A stretch of DNA of 64,000 nt, from assembly GCF_002858675.1 (NCBI RefSeq), contig NZ_PJZF01000021.1, positions 1 to 64,000 on the forward strand. The letters are read 5' to 3'. The number at the start of each line of letters is the position of its first letter. The first letter of the stretch is position 1. The notes beneath the pieces were generated by a model that saw nothing but the letters and a program-made list of their open reading frames with translations, was not told where the DNA came from and searched no databases. Below, piece after piece: positions 12,169-21,212 of this stretch. This stretch comes from Chimaeribacter californicus. Its GTDB lineage: Bacteria; Pseudomonadota; Gammaproteobacteria; Enterobacterales; Enterobacteriaceae. The translations under genes were made by a program, and so were the position numbers.

Positions 12169-12972
12169 TCATCCTAGCAGCCCGGCTTTGTAATCACCGG
12201 CAGGGAAACGGAACGGCACCGGCCCGTCGGCGATGCCGTCGAGGAACTGGCGCACACGGGGGTCGGTATTGGTTTGCAGCTCGGCCGGGGTTCCTTCCGC
12301 CACCACACGCTGCTCCGCCACAATATAGGCATAATCGGCGATGCTCAGCACTTCCGGCACATCGTGCGAGACTACAATGCAGGTAACGCCCAGCGCGTGG
12401 TTCAGTTCATCAATCAGCTTCACCAGCACCCCCATGGTGATCGGGTCCTGGCCGACAAACGGCTCATCGAACATGATCAGCATCGGGTCAAGGGCGATGG
12501 CGCGCGCCAGGGCAGCCCGCCGTGCCATACCGCCCGAGAGCTCGGAGGGCATCAGTTTCGCTGCCCCGCGCAACCCGACGGCCTCCAGTTTCATCATCAC
12601 CGTGGTGTGCAGCAGTTCCGGCGGAAGCTGGCTGTGCTCACGCAACGGGAAGGCTACGTTTTCATACACATTGAGATCGGTAAACAGCGCTCCGGACTGG
12701 AACAGCATGCTCATTTTCTTGCGCGTCGCGTAGAGTTTGCGGCGTGAGAGGGTGGGAATGTTCTCCCCATCAAACCAGATCTCACCCTCGTCAGGCGCGA
12801 GCTGCCCGCCAATCAGGCGCAGCAGCGTGGTTTTACCAATACCGGAGGGGCCCATGATGGCGGTGACTTTGCCGCGCGGCACCGTCATATTGATTTTTTC
12901 GAAGATAGGGCGATCGCCGCGCACAAAACTAATGCCTTTGATCTCCACCAGATTCGATGCCTTCTGGTTCAT
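12169..12972 (-). CDS. mlaF: Phospholipid ABC transporter ATPase MlaF
   Basis: The 267-residue ABC ATPase has Walker A GPSGIGKT (about 41-48), signature [14 protein letters not shown] and Walker [13 protein letters not shown], followed by an H-loop in [10 protein letters not shown]. The C-terminal extension [17 protein letters not shown] is the family hallmark that reaches the neighbouring subunit and MlaB. It is the first gene of mlaFEDCB and diverges from yrbG over a 286-base gap. That gap must hold both promoters, but I see no confident sites there. Confidence 0.97.
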   Translation of the reverse strand: MNQKASNLVEIKGISFVRGDRPIFEKINMTVPRGKVTAIMGPSGIGKTTLLRLIGGQLAPDEGEIWFDGENIPTLSRRKLYATRKKMSMLFQSGALFTDLNVYENVAFPLREHSQLPPELLHTTVMMKLEAVGLRGAAKLMPSELSGGMARRAALARAIALDPMLIMFDEPFVGQDPITMGVLVKLIDELNHALGVTCIVVSHDVPEVLSIADYAYIVAEQRVVAEGTPAELQTNTDPRVRQFLDGIADGPVPFRFPAGDYKAGLLG

Positions 12973-13258
12973 TCTTGCGGTCCCTTTTGGGGTGATTTCG
13001 CCGAGACGATACCCCTGATGTTAAAGCAAAGGCGCCAGTGCGCCGTATTTTTACAAAACCTTACTGCTGTTCCCGCTAAACTTGCCCTACGTTTTACTTT
13101 TAGGGCCTGCAAGGTCAAAATTAGCGGATAAATCTTAGCGTTATCGCCGGTGCGGGTTCGCGGCCGGCTTTAGTCAGTTTATCATTGATTCGGACAATAG
13201 GTTTTGACCTTCTGATTCACCAACGGAACAGGGGATTATACCGAATAAAGGACTCCGC

Positions 13259-14236
13259 ATGCTGCTTGCGACCGTACTATTGATCGTTGGTTTACTTCTC
13301 CTATGTTACGCGGCTGATCGTCTGGTGTATGGTGCAGCCGTGCTGGCCCGTGCAATCGGGGTGCCGCCGCTGGTCACCGGCATGACGATTGTGGGCATCG
13401 GTATCTCCCTGCCGGAGCTGGTGGTGTCGGCCACGGCGGCGGTGGGCGGCCAGCGCGATCTGGCGATCGGTAACGCCCTGGGTTCCACGATTGTGAATAT
13501 TTTGCTGATACTCGGCGGCGCGGCACTGATCCACCCGCTGCGGGTGCAGTCGGCGATTTTGCGCCGTGAATTACCGCTGATGCTGGCGATTACCGTGATG
13601 TGCGGGTTTGTGCTGTCAGATTTACAGCTCACGCGGCTCGACGGCGTGATCCTGTTGCTGGGGGCCGCCTTCTTCTGCCTGATGTCGCTGAAAATCGCCC
13701 GGCTGGCGCAGCGTGAAGGCAGTGACCCGCTGACGGCGGAGCAGATGGCCGAGCTGCCGCAGGACAGCAGCAGCACCGTGGCGGTGCTCTGGCTGGTGCT
13801 GGCCTTTATCATGATGCCGCTCTCCGCCGGGATGATTGTGGATAACGCCACGGTAATCGCCCGCTATTTTGGCGTCAGCGAGCTGGTGATTGGCCTGACG
13901 GTGATTGCGGTGGGCACCAGCCTGCCGGAGCTGGCCACGCTTGCCGCGGGTGCACTGAAAGGCGAGGATGATATTGCTTTGGGAAATATCATAGGCGCCA
14001 ATATCTTTAATCTCTGTATAGTGCTCGGCATCCCGGCCCTGATCGCACCCGGCCGCTTTGCACCGGCGGCTTTTCAGCGCGATTACTGGGTGATGCTGGC
14101 GGTCAGCGGCGTGCTGGCCGGCCTGTGTCTGATGCGGCGGCACCGCATCGGCCGCCTGGCGGGCGCGCTGTTATTATGCGGTTTTATGGCTTATCTTGCG
14201 TGGCTGCTGTGCGTTCCGGCCGGCCCCGCCCTGTAA
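13259..14236 (+). CDS. yrbG: Putative calcium/sodium antiporter YrbG
   Basis: The 325-residue integral membrane protein belongs to the cation/Ca2+ exchanger superfamily. Two inverted alpha repeats are visible: GIGISLPELVVSATAAVGGQ (about residues 46-65) with its GNALGSTIVN partner, and VGTSLPELATLAAGALKG (about 217-234) with GNIIGANIFN. About ten membrane spans flank them. It is first in the yrbG-kdsD-kdsC-lptCAB gene string, 18 bases before kdsD. Confidence 0.9.
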   Translation: MLLATVLLIVGLLLLCYAADRLVYGAAVLARAIGVPPLVTGMTIVGIGISLPELVVSATAAVGGQRDLAIGNALGSTIVNILLILGGAALIHPLRVQSAILRRELPLMLAITVMCGFVLSDLQLTRLDGVILLLGAAFFCLMSLKIARLAQREGSDPLTAEQMAELPQDSSSTVAVLWLVLAFIMMPLSAGMIVDNATVIARYFGVSELVIGLTVIAVGTSLPELATLAAGALKGEDDIALGNIIGANIFNLCIVLGIPALIAPGRFAPAAFQRDYWVMLAVSGVLAGLCLMRRHRIGRLAGALLLCGFMAYLAWLLCVPAGPAL

Positions 14237-14254
14237 AACAGTCAGGATATCACC

Positions 14255-15241
14255 ATGGCGAATTTTGAACTCCAACCCGGTTTCAACTTCGAGCAGGCCG
14301 GTAAAACCGTGCTGCAGATTGAGCGGGCGGGGCTGGCCCAGCTGGACCAGTACATCAACCATGACTTCACCCGCGCCTGCGAGATGATGTTCTACTGCCC
14401 CGGCAAAGTGGTGGTGATGGGCATGGGCAAATCGGGCCACATCGGCCGCAAGCTGGCAGCCACCTTCGCCAGCACCGGCACCCCGGCCTTTTTTGTGCAC
14501 CCGGCGGAGGCCAGCCACGGCGACCTCGGCATGGTCAGTGCGCAGGACGTGGTGATCGCCCTTTCCAACTCCGGCGAATCCAACGAGATCCTGGCGCTGG
14601 TGCCGGTGCTGAAACGGTTGCATGTGCCGCTGATCTGCATGACCGGCAACCCGGAGAGCGCGATGGGCAAAGCGGCTGACATTCACCTCTGCGTGCATGT
14701 GCCGCAGGAGGCCTGCCCGCTGGGGCTGGCCCCGACCACCAGCACCACTGCGGCGCTGGTCATGGGGGACGCGCTGGCCGTGGCGTTGCTGGAGGCGCGC
14801 GGCTTCACGGCTGAGGATTTCGCCCTCTCCCACCCCGGCGGCGCACTGGGCCGCAAACTGTTGCTGCACGTCAGTGATATTATGCACAGCGGCAGTGAGC
14901 TTCCGCATGTCAGCCGGGATGCCTCCCTGCGTGACGCGCTGCTGGAGATCACGCGCAAAAATCTCGGCATGACCGTGATCTGTGACGACCTGATGAAAAT
15001 CGAAGGCGTCTTCACCGACGGCGACCTGCGCCGCATTATTGATATGGGCATCGACTTCAACCAGGCGCGCATCGCCGATGTGATGACGCCCGGCGGCCTG
15101 CGGGTCCGCCCCGGCACCCTGGCGGTGGATGCCCTGAACATCATGCAATCCCGGCATATTACCGCCCTGATGGTTGCCGATGGCGACCAGTTGCTGGGTG
15201 TGGTACATATGCATGACATGCTGCGCGCTGGCGTAGTTTAA
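14255..15241 (+). CDS. kdsD: D-arabinose 5-phosphate isomerase KdsD
   Basis: The 328-residue enzyme converts ribulose 5-phosphate to arabinose 5-phosphate, the first step of Kdo synthesis. It has a SIS domain (about residues 40-180, with MGKSGHIGRKLAATFASTGT and the SNSGES phosphate loop) and a tandem CBS pair (about 210-328). The usual catalytic His is in SHPGGALGRKLL. It is followed by kdsC after 15 bases. Confidence 0.96.
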   Translation: MANFELQPGFNFEQAGKTVLQIERAGLAQLDQYINHDFTRACEMMFYCPGKVVVMGMGKSGHIGRKLAATFASTGTPAFFVHPAEASHGDLGMVSAQDVVIALSNSGESNEILALVPVLKRLHVPLICMTGNPESAMGKAADIHLCVHVPQEACPLGLAPTTSTTAALVMGDALAVALLEARGFTAEDFALSHPGGALGRKLLLHVSDIMHSGSELPHVSRDASLRDALLEITRKNLGMTVICDDLMKIEGVFTDGDLRRIIDMGIDFNQARIADVMTPGGLRVRPGTLAVDALNIMQSRHITALMVADGDQLLGVVHMHDMLRAGVV

Positions 15242-15256
15242 TGAAGGAAAGGGTAA

Positions 15257-15823
15257 ATGAGTGAGACTACAGCAACAGTGAATACCTGCTACGGCCCGGT
15301 CAGCGCCGACGTGCTGAACCGCGCGCAGCAGATTCGCCTGCTGATTTGTGATGTGGATGGCGTCATGTCTGATGGCCTGATCTATATGGGTAACCACGGC
15401 GAAGAGCTGAAAGCCTTCAACGTGCGTGACGGCTACGGCATCCGCTGCCTGCTGACCTCTGATGTCGAGGTCGCGATTATTACCGGCCGCTCGGCGAAGC
15501 TGCTGGAAGACCGTGCCGCCACGCTGGGCATCCGCCACCTTTACCAGGGGCAGTCTGACAAGCTGCTGGCGTTCCGCGAACTGCTGGAGACGCTGGCGCT
15601 GCGCGCCGATCAGGTGGCCTATATCGGTGATGATTTGATCGACTGGCCGGTGATGGCGGAAGTCGGGCTGTCTGTGGCCGTGGCCGACGCCCACCCGCTG
15701 CTGCTGCCGCGCGCCCACTACACCACCCGCATCAGCGGCGGCAAAGGGGCAGTGCGTGAACTGTGTGACCTGATTCTGCTGGCGCAGGGCAAGCTGGAGG
15801 ATGCCAGGGGGCTTTCCATATGA
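15257..15823 (+). CDS. kdsC: KDO 8-phosphate phosphatase KdsC
   Basis: The 188-residue HAD-superfamily C0 phosphatase removes phosphate from Kdo-8-P. The nucleophile motif is CDVDGVMSDG (about residues 32-41) and motif IV is IGDDLIDWPVM (about 122-132). It overlaps lptC by four bases. Confidence 0.96.
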   Translation: MSETTATVNTCYGPVSADVLNRAQQIRLLICDVDGVMSDGLIYMGNHGEELKAFNVRDGYGIRCLLTSDVEVAIITGRSAKLLEDRAATLGIRHLYQGQSDKLLAFRELLETLALRADQVAYIGDDLIDWPVMAEVGLSVAVADAHPLLLPRAHYTTRISGGKGAVRELCDLILLAQGKLEDARGLSI

Positions 15824-16398
15824 GCAGACCAAAACTGTGGCTCACCCTGCTGCTGGGCCTCGCCGCCCTGATCCTGATTGGCCTGAACCTCACGGACAGC
15901 GATGATGACGCCGCGCCTGCGGCACTGAACACCCAGGACCCGACCTACCAGAGCCAGCATACCGTGACCGTGGTCTATGATCCGACCGGCAAGCTGAACT
16001 ACAAACTGGTGGCGGACGAAGTGAAATACTACACCACGGACGAACTGAGCTGGTTCACCACGCCGGTGATGACACTTTATGATGCCAATACCGTGCCGAC
16101 CTGGTCGGTTCGCGCCGATCGTGCCAAGCTGACCAAAGACCGGATGCTCTACCTGTATGGCCATGTTGAGGTCACCAGCCTGACCGCCACCTCGCAATTA
16201 CAGCGGATCAACACGGATAATGCCCAGGTAAACCTGGTGACCCAGGATGTCTCCTCGGATGATGAAGTGACCCTGTACGGGGCGGCTTTCACCTCCAAGG
16301 GTTTGAAAATGCGCGGCAATTTGCGGAATAAAACAGCACAGCTGATCGAAAAGGTAAACACCTACTATGAAATCCAGAATTCAACCCCCGCTCCGTAA
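15820..16398 (+). CDS. lptC: LPS export protein LptC
   Basis: The 192-residue protein has one N-terminal membrane helix (about residues 6-24) and a periplasmic beta-jellyroll that receives LPS from LptBFG and passes it to LptA. It overlaps kdsC by 4 bases and lptA by 32 bases, the same arrangement as in E. coli. Confidence 0.95.
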   Translation: MSRPKLWLTLLLGLAALILIGLNLTDSDDDAAPAALNTQDPTYQSQHTVTVVYDPTGKLNYKLVADEVKYYTTDELSWFTTPVMTLYDANTVPTWSVRADRAKLTKDRMLYLYGHVEVTSLTATSQLQRINTDNAQVNLVTQDVSSDDEVTLYGAAFTSKGLKMRGNLRNKTAQLIEKVNTYYEIQNSTPAP

Positions 16399-16918
16399 CC
16401 TGCTGATGGTCAGTTCGCTTCTGGCTGTGAGCGTGCCGGCCTTTGCGCTGAAAGATGACACCAGCCAGCCTATCCATATCGACTCCGCGCAGCAGGCGCT
16501 GGACATGGAAGGCAACACCGTGACCTTTACCGGCAATGTGGTCGCCAAACAGGGCAGTATCGAGATCAAAGCCGACAAAGTCGTGGTGATCCGCCCGCAG
16601 GGCCAGCAAGGCAAAGAAGTGATTGAAGCCTACGGCAACCCGGTGACGTTCTACCAGTTGCAGGAAAACGGCAAACCGGTGAAGGGCCACTCGCAGAAGA
16701 TGCGCTATGAACTGGCCAATGACTTCGTCACCCTGACCGGCAACGCCTATCTGGAGCAGCTGGACAGCAATGTGAAGGGTGACCGCATTACCTATCTGGT
16801 TCAAAAACAGCAGATGGAGGCCTTCAGTGATGAAGGCAAACGTGTTACCACTGTGTTAATCCCGACGCAGCTCCAGGACAAGGGCAACACGTCCGGCACA
16901 CAGAAGAAGAGCAACTGA
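16367..16918 (+). CDS. lptA: LPS periplasmic bridge protein LptA
   Basis: The 183-residue protein has a signal peptide (about residues 1-28, ending VPAFA) and an OstA-like jellyroll that polymerises into the trans-periplasmic LPS bridge. The conserved QPIHIDSAQQALDMEGNTV opens the mature domain. The tail KKSN is lysine-rich as in E. coli. It is 6 bases before lptB. Confidence 0.96.
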   Translation: MKSRIQPPLRNLLMVSSLLAVSVPAFALKDDTSQPIHIDSAQQALDMEGNTVTFTGNVVAKQGSIEIKADKVVVIRPQGQQGKEVIEAYGNPVTFYQLQENGKPVKGHSQKMRYELANDFVTLTGNAYLEQLDSNVKGDRITYLVQKQQMEAFSDEGKRVTTVLIPTQLQDKGNTSGTQKKSN

Positions 16919-16924
16919 TTATTT

Positions 16925-17650
16925 ATGGCCACCTTAATCGCAGAAAAACTCGCCAAATCATACAAAAACCGTAAAGTGGTGGAGGACGTCAGCCTGACGG
17001 TCAACTCCGGTGAGATTGTGGGGCTGCTCGGCCCGAACGGGGCCGGCAAGACCACCACCTTCTACATGGTGGTGGGCATTGTGCAGCGCGATGCCGGGCG
17101 GATCATCATCGATGATGAGGACATCAGCCTGCTGCCGTTACATGCGCGGGCGCGCCGCGGCATCGGCTACCTGCCGCAGGAAGCCTCGATTTTCCGCCGC
17201 CTCAGCGTCTATAACAACCTGATGGCGGTGCTGGAAATCCGGGACGACCTCAGCAGCGAACAGCGCCGCGACCGTGCCGATGAGCTGATGGCAGAGTTCC
17301 ACATCACCCATCTGCGCGACAGCCTGGGCCAGTCGCTCTCCGGCGGGGAGCGTCGCCGGGTGGAGATCGCCCGTGCGCTGGCCGCCAACCCGAAATTCAT
17401 CCTGCTGGATGAACCTTTCGCCGGGGTTGACCCGATCTCGGTGATCGACATTAAGAAAATCATTGAACACCTGCGCGACAGCGGTCTTGGCGTGCTGATT
17501 ACCGACCACAACGTGCGTGAAACCCTCGATGTGTGTGAACGTGCCTATATCGTCAGCCAGGGGCACCTGATTGCCCACGGCTCACCCAGCGATATCCTGG
17601 CCGATGAACAGGTAAAACGCGTCTACCTCGGCGAAGAGTTCCGCCTCTGA
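16925..17650 (+). CDS. lptB: LPS export ABC ATPase LptB
   Basis: The 241-residue ABC ATPase has Walker A GPNGAGKT (37-44), signature [16 protein letters not shown] (about 138-153), Walker [13 protein letters not shown] and an H-loop in LITDHNVRE. It powers LPS extraction with LptF and LptG, which are encoded elsewhere. It ends the Kdo/LPS export block, 47 bases before rpoN. Confidence 0.97.
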   Translation: MATLIAEKLAKSYKNRKVVEDVSLTVNSGEIVGLLGPNGAGKTTTFYMVVGIVQRDAGRIIIDDEDISLLPLHARARRGIGYLPQEASIFRRLSVYNNLMAVLEIRDDLSSEQRRDRADELMAEFHITHLRDSLGQSLSGGERRRVEIARALAANPKFILLDEPFAGVDPISVIDIKKIIEHLRDSGLGVLITDHNVRETLDVCERAYIVSQGHLIAHGSPSDILADEQVKRVYLGEEFRL

Positions 17651-17697
17651 CCGGCCGCTTCCGGCGCCGTTACCCGTAAGGACATTGAATCCATTCT

Positions 17698-19131
17698 ATG
17701 AAGCAAGGTTTGCAACTCAGGCTTAGCCAGCAACTGGCCATGACACCCCAGCTCCAGCAGGCCATCCGGCTGCTGCAGCTCTCCACGCTTGAACTGCAGC
17801 AGGAGATCCAACTGGCATTAGAGAGCAACCCGCTGCTTGAACAGACGGACATTCACGACGAAATCGACGCCAAAGAGAGCACCGACAGCGAAGCCCTCGA
17901 CACCCGCGAAGCCCTTGAGCAGAAAGATATGCCCGAGGAGCTGCCGCTGGATGCCACCTGGGATGAGATTTACACCGCCGGCACCCCGTCCGGCACCGGC
18001 ACCGATTACAGCGATGATGAGCTGCCGGTCTACCAGGGTGAAACCACCCAGACGCTACAGGATTACCTGATGTGGCAGGTGGATCTCACCCCCTTCTCCG
18101 ACACCGACGCGGCGATCGCCACCTCCATTGTGGATGCGGTGGATGACACCGGCTACCTCACCGCCACGCTGGATGAAATCCTCGAAAGCATGGGTGACGA
18201 CAACGTCACCATGGACGAGGTGGAAGCGGTGCTGAAACGCGTGCAGCGGTTTGACCCGATCGGCGTGGCCGCGCGTGACCTGCGCGACTGCCTGCTGATC
18301 CAGCTCTCGCAGTTTGTGCCCGGCCTGCCCTACCTGGCGGAGGCGAAACTGATTGTCAGCGAACACCTGGATCTGCTGGGCAATCACGATTTCAGGAGCT
18401 TAATGCGTTCGACCCGGCTAAAAGAGGATACACTTAAAGGGGCGATGCAGCTGATCCAGTCGCTGGACCCGCGCCCCGGCCAGTCGATCAACACCGGTGA
18501 ATCGGAGTATGTGATCCCGGATGTGCTGGTGCGCAAACACCAGGGCGTCTGGACGGTGGAGCTGAACGCAGACAGCGTGCCGCGGCTCAAGATTAACCAG
18601 CAGTACGCTGCGCTCGGCGGTTCCACCCGCAGCGACAGCGACGGCCAGTTCATCCGCAGCAACCTTCAGGAAGCCAAATGGCTGATCAAGAGCCTGGAAA
18701 GCCGCAACGAGACGCTGCTGAAAGTGACGCGCTGCATCGTGGAGCAGCAACAGGCCTTCTTTGAGAAGGGTGAAGAGTACATGAAACCGATGGTGCTGGC
18801 GGACATTGCCCAGGCCGTTGATATGCATGAATCCACAATTTCCCGCGTGACCACGCAGAAGTTTCTGCACAGCCCGCGCGGCATTTTTGAATTGAAATAT
18901 TTCTTCTCAAGCCACGTGAGCACGGACAGCGGCGGCGAGGCGTCTTCTACCGCCATCCGCGCCCTGGTGAAGAAATTAATTGCGGCAGAAAACCCCGCGA
19001 AACCTCTGAGTGACAGCAAGCTGGCGACCCTGCTTTCCGATCAGGGCATCATGGTGGCCCGTCGTACTGTTGCAAAATACCGAGAGTCTTTGTCCATCCC
19101 GCCGTCGAACCAACGTAAACAACTGGTTTGA
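17698..19131 (+). CDS. rpoN: RNA polymerase sigma-54 factor
   Basis: The full-length 477-residue sigma-54 has a glutamine- and leucine-rich region I (residues 1-50), an acidic region II (about 55-110), a core-binding region, and a C-terminal helix-turn-helix ([19 protein letters not shown]). The RpoN box [12 protein letters not shown], which reads the -24 element, is near residues 454-465. It heads the rpoN-hpf-ptsN-rapZ-npr block. Confidence 0.97.
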   Translation: MKQGLQLRLSQQLAMTPQLQQAIRLLQLSTLELQQEIQLALESNPLLEQTDIHDEIDAKESTDSEALDTREALEQKDMPEELPLDATWDEIYTAGTPSGTGTDYSDDELPVYQGETTQTLQDYLMWQVDLTPFSDTDAAIATSIVDAVDDTGYLTATLDEILESMGDDNVTMDEVEAVLKRVQRFDPIGVAARDLRDCLLIQLSQFVPGLPYLAEAKLIVSEHLDLLGNHDFRSLMRSTRLKEDTLKGAMQLIQSLDPRPGQSINTGESEYVIPDVLVRKHQGVWTVELNADSVPRLKINQQYAALGGSTRSDSDGQFIRSNLQEAKWLIKSLESRNETLLKVTRCIVEQQQAFFEKGEEYMKPMVLADIAQAVDMHESTISRVTTQKFLHSPRGIFELKYFFSSHVSTDSGGEASSTAIRALVKKLIAAENPAKPLSDSKLATLLSDQGIMVARRTVAKYRESLSIPPSNQRKQLV

Positions 19132-19154
19132 CCTAAACAGAGAAGGAAGACATT

Positions 19155-19442
19155 ATGCAGCTCAACATCACCGGACACCACGTTGAAATCACTGAGCCCC
19201 TGCGCGACTTTGTCACCACGAAATTTGCCAAACTTGAGCAGTTTTTTGACAGAATCAACCAGGTCTATGTGGTTCTCAGCATGGAGAAAGTGCACAAAAT
19301 TGCCGAAGCAACGGTGCACGTGAATGGAGGCGAGTTGCACGCCACCTCGGAACATGAAGACATGTACGCGGCCATTGACGGCCTGATTGACAAGCTGTCC
19401 CGGCAGCTCAATAAACACAAAGACAAGCTAAAACAGCACTGA
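19155..19442 (+). CDS. hpf: Ribosome hibernation promoting factor (short form)
   Basis: The 95-residue short HPF of gammaproteobacteria promotes 100S ribosome dimers in stationary phase. It is a single beta-alpha domain without the C-terminal dimerisation extension of long HPF. It lies 23 bases after rpoN with a good GGAAGG site. Confidence 0.95.
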   Translation: MQLNITGHHVEITEPLRDFVTTKFAKLEQFFDRINQVYVVLSMEKVHKIAEATVHVNGGELHATSEHEDMYAAIDGLIDKLSRQLNKHKDKLKQH

Positions 19443-19478
19443 CACTCACTGTAGCCAGTTGCGCTACATCGCCTGACA

Positions 19479-19510
19479 ATCGGCTCGTTGCCCTGCGGTA
19501 ACGGGCCGAT
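19479..19510 (+). terminator. Hairpin between hpf and ptsN
   Basis: ATCGGCTCGTT (19479-19489) pairs with AACGGGCCGAT (19500-19510), with one T-G pair. No T run follows. It probably modulates read-through or mRNA stability inside the rpoN operon. Confidence 0.4.
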
Positions 19511-19551
19511 AAGCCTTCAGGCGTGACCCGAGCGCTTAAGTGAAAGATGAG

Positions 19552-20016
19552 ATGATAAACGATACGGTTATGCAGTTAAGCACTGTGCTCAGCGCAGAGT
19601 GCACCAAAAGCGGCGTCCACTGCTCCAGCAAGAAACGCGCCCTGGAAATCGTCAGCGAACTGGCCGCCAAACAGCTCAGCCTGCCCCCGCAGGTGGTGTT
19701 CGAGGCGGTGCTGACCCGCGAGCGGATGGGCAGTACCGGCATCGGCAGCGGCATCGCGATCCCCCACGGCAAGCTGGAGGAGGATACGCTGCGCGCGGTG
19801 GGGGTCTTTATCCGCCTCGATCAGCCGATCCCGTTTGACGCCATCGATAACCAGCCGGTAGATCTGCTGTTTGCCCTGCTGGTGCCGGCTGACCAATGCA
19901 AAACCCACTTACATACCCTGTCGCTGGTAGCAAAACGGCTGGCGGACAAAAACGTCTGCCGCCGGTTGCGTGCCGCCCAGAGTGACGAAGAGCTGTACCA
20001 GATCATTACCGAATAG
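19552..20016 (+). CDS. ptsN: Nitrogen PTS enzyme IIA (EIIA-Ntr)
   Basis: The 154-residue EIIA of the fructose/mannitol type has its phosphorylated histidine at residue 72 (IAIPHGKLEEDT). EIIA-Ntr is the terminal phospho-acceptor of the PTS-Ntr chain. It controls potassium uptake and other targets by its phosphorylation state. The ATG at 19552 is preferred because it puts the histidine where E. coli has it; a GTG at 19540 is a possible alternative. Confidence 0.95.
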   Translation: MINDTVMQLSTVLSAECTKSGVHCSSKKRALEIVSELAAKQLSLPPQVVFEAVLTRERMGSTGIGSGIAIPHGKLEEDTLRAVGVFIRLDQPIPFDAIDNQPVDLLFALLVPADQCKTHLHTLSLVAKRLADKNVCRRLRAAQSDEELYQIITE

Positions 20017-20088
20017 CCGGCGGGCCGGGCCCTACTGCCGGCGCCGGTAATTAACATGCCAAGAGTGAATTGCCAGGGGGAGTGACAC

Positions 20089-20943
20089 ATGGTGCTGATG
20101 ATAGTCAGCGGCCGTTCCGGTTCGGGTAAATCTGTTGCCTTGCGCGCGCTTGAAGATATGGGCTTTTACTGCGTCGATAACCTGCCGGTGGTTCTGCTGC
20201 CGCAGCTGGCGCATGCCCTGGTAGAGCGCAACACCTCAGCCGCCGTCAGCATTGACGTGCGCAACATGCCGGAAACACCGGAAATCTTTGAGCACGCCAT
20301 GTCCCAGCTGCCGGAGAGCTTTTCACCGCAACTGCTGTTCCTTGATGCCGACCGCAATACCCTGATCCGCCGTTACAGTGATACCCGCCGCCTGCATCCC
20401 CTCTCCGCCCGCAACCTGTCGCTGGAGAGTGCCATTGATGAGGAGAACGAGCTGCTGGAACCGTTGCGCTCACGCGCTGACCTGCTGATCGACACCTCGG
20501 AGATGTCAGTGCATGAGCTGGCCGAGATGCTGCGCACCCGCCTGCTGGGCAAACGCGAGCGCGAGCTGACCATGGTGTTTGAGTCCTTTGGCTTCAAGCA
20601 CGGCATTCCGATTGATGCCGACTACGTGTTTGACGTGCGCTTCCTGCCCAACCCGCACTGGGACCCGAAACTGCGCCCGATGACCGGCCTGGATCGCCCG
20701 GTTGCCGCCTTCCTTGACCGGCATACGGAAGTACATAACTTCATCTACCAGACGCGCAGCTACCTTGAACAGTGGCTGCCGATGCTCGAAACCAATAACC
20801 GCAGTTACCTCACCGTCGCCATCGGCTGCACCGGCGGCAAGCACCGTTCGGTGTATGTGGCTGAGCAACTGGCGGATTATTTCCGTTCACGCGGGAAGAA
20901 CGTGCAATCCCGCCATCGCACGCTGGAAAAACGTAAATTATGA
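20089..20943 (+). CDS. rapZ: RNase adapter protein RapZ
   Basis: The 284-residue protein has an N-terminal P-loop domain (GRSGSGKS, residues 8-15) and a C-terminal RNA-binding domain with a basic tail ([11 protein letters not shown]). In E. coli RapZ binds the small RNA GlmZ and guides RNase E to it, so tuning GlmS and glucosamine-6-phosphate supply. It overlaps npr by four bases. Confidence 0.96.
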   Translation: MVLMIVSGRSGSGKSVALRALEDMGFYCVDNLPVVLLPQLAHALVERNTSAAVSIDVRNMPETPEIFEHAMSQLPESFSPQLLFLDADRNTLIRRYSDTRRLHPLSARNLSLESAIDEENELLEPLRSRADLLIDTSEMSVHELAEMLRTRLLGKRERELTMVFESFGFKHGIPIDADYVFDVRFLPNPHWDPKLRPMTGLDRPVAAFLDRHTEVHNFIYQTRSYLEQWLPMLETNNRSYLTVAIGCTGGKHRSVYVAEQLADYFRSRGKNVQSRHRTLEKRKL

Positions 20944-21212
20944 CGGTGAAACACACGGTGGAGATCAAAAACCGGCTCGGCATGCACGCCCGGCCGGCGA
21001 TGAAACTGTTTGAGCTGGTGCAGAGCTTCGACGCCGAGGTCATGCTGCGCAATGATGCGGGTATCGAGGCGGAGGCGAGCAGCGTGATCGCCCTGCTGAT
21101 GCTCGACTCGCCCAAAGGGCAGCGTATCGAGATCGAGGCCACCGGCCCGGACGAAGTCAATGCGCTGAACGCGGTGGTCGAGCTGTTCAACTCCGGCTTC
21201 GACGAAGATTAA
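20940..21212 (+). CDS. npr: Phosphocarrier protein NPr (HPr-like)
   Basis: The 90-residue HPr-family protein of the nitrogen PTS (also ptsO) has the phosphorylated histidine at residue 16 ([14 protein letters not shown]). It overlaps rapZ at its start. Its TAA overlaps by four bases the stop codon of the convergent regulator gene, so no terminator separates the two transcription units. Confidence 0.95.
   Translation: MTVKHTVEIKNRLGMHARPAMKLFELVQSFDAEVMLRNDAGIEAEASSVIALLMLDSPKGQRIEIEATGPDEVNALNAVVELFNSGFDED

Noticed and set aside
14174-15832. A 552-codon open frame on the minus strand opposite kdsD and kdsC
   Set aside because: It is rich in His, Gln, Arg and Ala, has no recognisable domain and lies exactly opposite two certain genes; it is a GC-skewed shadow frame.
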